Below, one piece after another: positions 59,106 to 64,000 of a stretch of 64,000 bases of DNA. This stretch comes from Hsuehochloa calcarea (Eukaryota; Streptophyta; Magnoliopsida; Poales; Poaceae): NCBI GenBank assembly GCA_036346395.1, contig CM070609.1:46138777-46202776 (forward strand). The letters run 5' to 3'. Under the pieces are notes generated by a model, which worked only from the letters and a program-made list of their open reading frames with translations, did not search any database and was not told where the DNA came from. Within the stretch, counting starts at the first letter, position 1; the number at the start of each line of letters is the position of its first letter. The position numbers and the translations under genes were made by a program.

Positions 59106-62100
59106 TGTGAGGACCCCGGATTATTGGGCTTGTAATGCTTAGTCACCAATTGACCCTAGCATCACAAACAAAATAACCCGTGTCTTCGAGACATGTATAC
59201 TTCCCAGAAATGCAGTATACACACCTCTTTACAAAATTCATGCATCAATTCCATTCATTCATATAGAACCGAAGCAAAACAACAACCAGAAGATAACATA
59301 CATAAAAGATAGTCATTACAAAAGAGAGGCCGACCGGCCAAATGACAAATACATAAAGAAATTTAACAGCGGAAGCAAAAGTGCCATAAGATGGCCATAA
59401 ACCAAAAGAGCCAATCAGTGTGCCTTTAACCCACAAGGCAACCGACCGGACCGCCAAGCTAGTCGTCGAATCCACAAAGACAACTCGCAAAAGTGAGGCC
59501 CTTTGGGCTCACCTTCTTCCTCTCAGAACAAAAGCACCAAAAAAAGTCGGGTGAGTACTTTGAATGTACTCGCAAGATATATAAGAATGATAACAGACCT
59601 GAACAATAACTATATGCAAGCTTATTTAAGTGGAGCAGGCTAGGACTTAAATTTTTAAGCATAAAGGTGTTTTATTTGCAATAATGTAGTACATTGAAAA
59701 GCAAGTTAACAAATCTGTTTTTAATGTTCAAATAAACGTAAATGACAACAATATAACAAGAGATATACGACAACAACAATCCTGGAAGTGACTAAACCAT
59801 TAGTCACCACAACAATAGCATGAATTACCCATTCATGCCAACCATGTCAAATTTTAATTTTTAAAAGGTTGTAGTCTAGTTCTTGCATGACCTTACCAAG
59901 CATGTCCATAACCTAGGACGAGGCTATTCGAATAGTTTTATCCTCTGGGTGTACCAATGTACCCACACGCTGCATCGCCTTTTACCACTAGATTTGCATA
60001 CTTCCTTTGGTATGCCAAGACAACTAAGTCCTACGAGACAGTTCCAATATTGTGTATTACCCCTCGAGCCGCCTGTATGGATAGAAACCCATACGCTGTG
60101 CTGAGTCATCGTAAAGCCTCGGCCAACTACCCTTCCGGGTAAAGCCTTGACAACTACGACGCTCCTCGAGGTGGAGAGCCTACCCGAATCTCCACCACCG
60201 CACACCCAACACAAGAACACAAGAACACATATCATGTTTCACACAACACACACAACCCCTCCCGCGACTCGGAGATAACTCACGCCAAAGTACTAAGTCA
60301 AGAGAGGTCCCATATCCTCTCGCGTGGTTAGCACGCATAAGCGCTGGCTTAGTGACACAAGTAACTCGGTCCTTGATGACCTAGGCACCATTCCAATCAC
60401 ACCAACAGATCACACCAACATGCCATTGTGCCCAAGTCTAAAACAATTTTATTTTCAGTTTTTGACTTAACAAAGTAACAAAACACAAATGCTGGACATA
60501 ATGGAATAATAAATAAATGTGTGATCAAGATCATCGACTAAAATCGATGATCGCCCAATACTACCGACATCTAAGCATTTCTAAGCATGACAATCAAAAG
60601 ACAATAAAGGAGCATAATTAAATCACCGGCTCTAATTCACCAAATGATATTAATAACTTATGGTTGTGGCAGGGGATAACACTTTAATGGCAACAATGCA
60701 TTAGGAATAACTACCTCTAAACAGGACAAAAATAATTGGACACAAAAGCAATGCATACATATAATTTGTAAACAAGATAGTAGACTTTGAAAGTAATGGG
60801 ACATTTATGATCAAATATCTTGCCTTGTCAAGCTCATTGTTTTGTCTGCAGAGGATCACTCGATATTATCAATATTGTCACAACCTATCGAAAGAACCAA
60901 CAAGAACCAATAAGGCGAGAAACCTCAAAACATGCAACAGCAAAACTCAGCAAAAAGACCTCCAATTTTTACAGTAGAAAGAACATAATTTTTATGAACT
61001 AAAGCAACAAGAACCAATTGATTTGGATTCTCAATGCAAAAGTTATGGCCAAAACATTTTCATCGGCGTAAAAAGGGAAACAAAGACTATTTACTAAGCA
61101 AGGATTTAAACGCAATTTTCTAGAATGATACAGCTACTGAAATTTTTATGATAAATCAAGCATCTTATAAGATGAACAGCCCCACTGGATTCATCTCATT
61201 TGGAGCTTGCAATAATTATTTATGAGTTTTCTAAGATTCACTATTTTTCATTGCAAAGATAATCGGTTTAATGTTTACTTTCAAAATAAAACTTTTCTCT
61301 CATCGAGATAAATGAGCAACCTATACTGGAAATAAGTTTACTAAGAATGAAAAATAAAGGCACCGGTTTTATCATTTTGAAGTTACCAAAATTACTTATG
61401 CATTTTAGAAGATAAAACTATTTTTCAGCTTGATAAATAACTCTACCCGAGAAATATAACCGGATAAACGACGTGGAAGAATATGGGCCAAGATCATCGA
61501 TCCAACACCCACACGCGCAAAGAAAAGAGCGAACGCGCCAACCCTAAGCATCGACCGTTGGATGAAAAATTAACGAACCGGATGCCAAAGGATGTCCAAT
61601 GGTCCGAACGCTTACACGCACATGAACCGCTGATCTTGGATCCAACGGTCCACGCGGATCGAACCGCTCGGACGGTCCGAACGTTCATTCAGATCCGACC
61701 GCTGATCTTGGATCCAACGGTCCACAAATAACGCCGATCAAACGCCGCCCTATTTTCATCCGACAAAACGACGGTGAAGGAGGATCATCGCCGGCGACTC
61801 GCGCGGCGGTGTGAGCAAATACCCAAAATGGGTTGCTAACAATCTTGCGCACCCAAAGGAACTAAAATTTCAATTGCGGCGTTTAGAACGCCAAGCAAGC
61901 CGAGATGACAGAGATGACCAAACAGTCAAAAACGAAATGGCAAATGAGCTCACTGCGGTTCAAGGGAGCGGTGCCAAGCAACTAGGGACTAATAAGAAGT
62001 TACCGAGCCCAAAGAATGCACAGAGGAAGGTCGAATCGGCTCGGGTGAAGAAAATGAAGATTTCGGTAGAAAGAGGGAAATCAAATTGATCTCGCTCTCT

Positions 62101-63396
62101 GCAAGCAAACGAAAAATTGAGTGAGGGCTATTGCTCACAGAGAGGAGAGGAAGCTAAGGCACCAGAATTTGAGTGAGAAAGACCGAGCACCACTTTCATT
62201 GCAAACTCAAGCTCGGCAATGGCAAAGAATGGCGGCCGAGAACAAATTTTTGAAATGGAGCTCGAGCAATGCACTAACGGTGGCTCTGCAGCTCAAGGGT
62301 GTTCAAAGAAGCTAAGGAAGCCACCGGAGGAGTCTTATAGCCGAAGGAGCAAGAGGGAGCAACGGCATTAAAAATGGGGAAGCATCAGGTCGAGGCTCAC
62401 GAGAGCGACGGGCGTGTAAAGGCGATGGAGACGACGACTATGGAGGCGGTCGGACGGGAGTAATAATGCGAAGAGCCGCTGGTCGAAAGCTTGAGGTGAC
62501 CTGCTCGCCAAAGTGTACCGTGCACGCCACCATCGTTGACTTTGGCGGCGCGCGCGAGCGAGGAGGACGAAAGAGGTAGTTGGATTTAATCGGACGGTGA
62601 ATTAGAACGGTTGATTATAACGATTCGATCGCGCGCTTGATCTCGGCCGTTGATTTGGATCCTACGGTTCACGTTGCGCGAGGCGCTCGGATAGTCCGAA
62701 CGCTCACGCGATTGTGGACCTCGATTTAGAATCCAACGGCTCAAATGGATCGCGACGCCGGATGGTCCGAACGTTCTCGCGAACGTGGCCGCTCGATGCC
62801 GATCCAACGATTCACCACACTCGCGCCCCAACGATCGAAGTCGGTGCGCTTAGTTGATCGAACCAAATCAAGTGGCTTGAGCCCGAGTCCGATCCGAACC
62901 CGAGGAACAAAGTGGAAAACCGGTTAGGGTTTGAATTTGAGTAACTGATTTTTGAGGAATTAATTGGGGTAGCAAACAAACTCCAAAATTTATGAAATTT
63001 TAACTGGAGCTTGCTGGCAGAAGGAGGAATCTCCCATAAAATTTCCAGAGATTTTCATGAATTGAATTATTCTCCGAAATTCCGAAGAGGGAAAATAGGG
63101 TTTGACCAGTTTGACTTGCCTCCAAAATTATCAAATAATTTCTAAAAATCATGAGATAATTCAGAGGTGTTGCCAAGCCTCCCTAAAACTCAGGTAAAAG
63201 ATTTCCAAAGGTTTGGCAAAATACCTTTGCCAAGGAGGATTTTTTATTAGAGTCAACAGATAATTTAAATTGGATTTTCCATAATTCTTTTGAAAAGAAT
63301 TACCAAAAATAGCCAAGTCTTCAAGATGCAAGAAAAGTTTTAATTTCTTCTGATTTTCTTACATTTGAAACACAAACTCATATTTGGGATGTTACA
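59106..63396 (-). repeat. Element H 3' LTR (4291 bp)
   Basis: On the coding strand it runs from TGTAACATCCCAAATATGAG (63396) to GGGGTCCTCACA (59106). The purine tract and integrase end lie immediately to the right, so this is the 3' LTR. It contains repeated GATCCAACGGTCCAC segments (61639, 61707) and related TCCGAACG units to about 62775. GTTAT (59101-59105) would be one copy of the target duplication. The other is outside the window. Confidence 0.85.
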
Positions 63397-63399
63397 AAA

Positions 63400-63413
63400 C
63401 CTCCCCCCCTTAC
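63400..63413 (-). other. Element H polypurine tract
   Basis: Plus-strand CCTCCCCCCCTTAC reads GTAAGGGGGGGAGG on the coding strand, a few bases from the LTR start. Confidence 0.85.
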
Positions 63414-64000
63414 AAAAATCTCGTCCCGAGATTTTGCTCACTCGGCAAAGAAAGATGGATAGTCTGCCCGGAGACGATCTTCCCTTTCCCAAGTAGCCTC
63501 ATCCTCAGAATGGTTCGACCACTGAACTTTGAGGAATCTGAGGGTTTTATTCCTCGCTCTTCGCTCACCTCATCGAGTATGCGAACAGGATGCTCGCGAT
63601 AGGTCAAATCTTCTTGGACATCGAGAGTTTCCAACGGAGCTTCCTCAGTTGGAACACGGAGGCACTTCTTTAGTTGGGACACATAGAAAACATTATGTAC
63701 CCCTTCGAGTGCAGCTGGCAATTCCAACTTATAGGCAACCGCTCCTTTCTTCTCGATAACACGGTAAGGACCGACATATCGAGGAGCTAACTTGCCCTTG
63801 ACGCCGAAACGCTGATGGCCCTTCAAAGGAGAGACCTTGAGATAAACAAAGTCATCAGGCTCAAAACTCAGTTCACGACGACGGCGATTCGCGTAGCTCT
63901 TTTGCCTGGATTGAGCTGTGCGCAAACGATCACGAATGAGCTGGACTTGGCTCTCAGCTTCATTGATCGAGTCCGGACCAAAGAAAGGTCTTTCGCCTGT
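63414..64000 (-). pseudogene. Element H integrase C-terminus and chromodomain, partial
   Basis: The frame enters from the right edge and reads RRRELSFEPDDFVYLKVSPL, then the GPY/F module (APRYVGPYRVIEKKGAVAYK), GVHNVFYVSQLKKCLRVPTE and DLTYREHPVRILDEVSEER. After that the frame slips by one. The chromodomain continues in another phase (a QWSNHSE/EATWE-type block, about 63490-63530) to a stop near the purine tract. It closely resembles the same region of A, so H is also a chromodomain gypsy element. The rest of H lies beyond the window. Confidence 0.85.

Noticed and set aside
61483..62927. Frames of 60-92 codons on the plus strand near 61.5-62.9 kb
   Set aside because: They lie in the H LTR, antisense to the element, and are built from repeated GATCCAACGG-type units.

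Overview
This is a repeat-dominated window from a plant nuclear genome. Grass-type Ty3/gypsy and Ty1/copia LTR retrotransposons fill most of it, with long LTRs and tRNA-iMet-type primer sites. The style (extra ORF before gag, chromodomain integrases, non-autonomous partners) resembles elements known from rice, so an Oryza-like grass is the best guess; this is inferred from family resemblance, not a database match. I found no convincing intact host gene, tRNA, rRNA or CRISPR array.

Layout. (1) 1-9378: plus-strand chromodomain gypsy element 'A', entered inside its 5' LTR, with an intact ORF0, broken gag and pol, and a complete 3165-bp 3' LTR. It abuts a reversed LTR scrap 'J' (9379-9619). (2) 9620-11063: unclassified sequence and a broken minus-strand gypsy gag ('G'). 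(3) 11064-45186: a nested stack. Minus-strand element 'F1' was split by plus-strand element 'C' (11452-40787, TSD GTGCT). C's 3' LTR was split by plus-strand gypsy element 'D' (18657-39302, TSD TTTCA). D's 5' LTR was split by minus-strand copia element 'E' (20242-31196, TSD GATGT). (4) 40788-48345: F1 continues into related units F2 and F3 in the same orientation, separated by single LTRs, as a tandem array. (5) 48350-49431: an LTR scrap and a probable solo LTR. (6) 49432-55977: the least TE-like stretch, AT-rich, holding a 95-bp tandem duplication, a diverged direct duplication and a 1516-bp hAT-type transposon (53639-55154, TSD CTTTCTTG). (7) 55978-59105: a plus-strand LTR ('I') cut by minus-strand gypsy element 'H', whose 4291-bp 3' LTR (59106-63396) and integrase/chromodomain end run off the right edge.

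How the parts relate. A, D and H are chromodomain gypsy elements that once coded for their own transposition. C shares D's LTR ends, primer-site leader and purine tract but has no recognisable coding, so it looks like a non-autonomous derivative. F1 keeps gag, protease and the integrase C-terminus in one frame but lacks reverse transcriptase, RNase H and the integrase core, and F2 is reduced further, so both would need help in trans. E is a SIRE-like copia element with a long gag.

Many frameshifts sit at CAG/CTG/CCG sites where sister copies disagree in stereotyped ways. The same base is missing from the primer sites of three separate elements. Part of the apparent coding decay is therefore probably a consensus-sequence artefact at CHG sites rather than biology. 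The LTR pair of A shows no indels at all, so the problem is regional.
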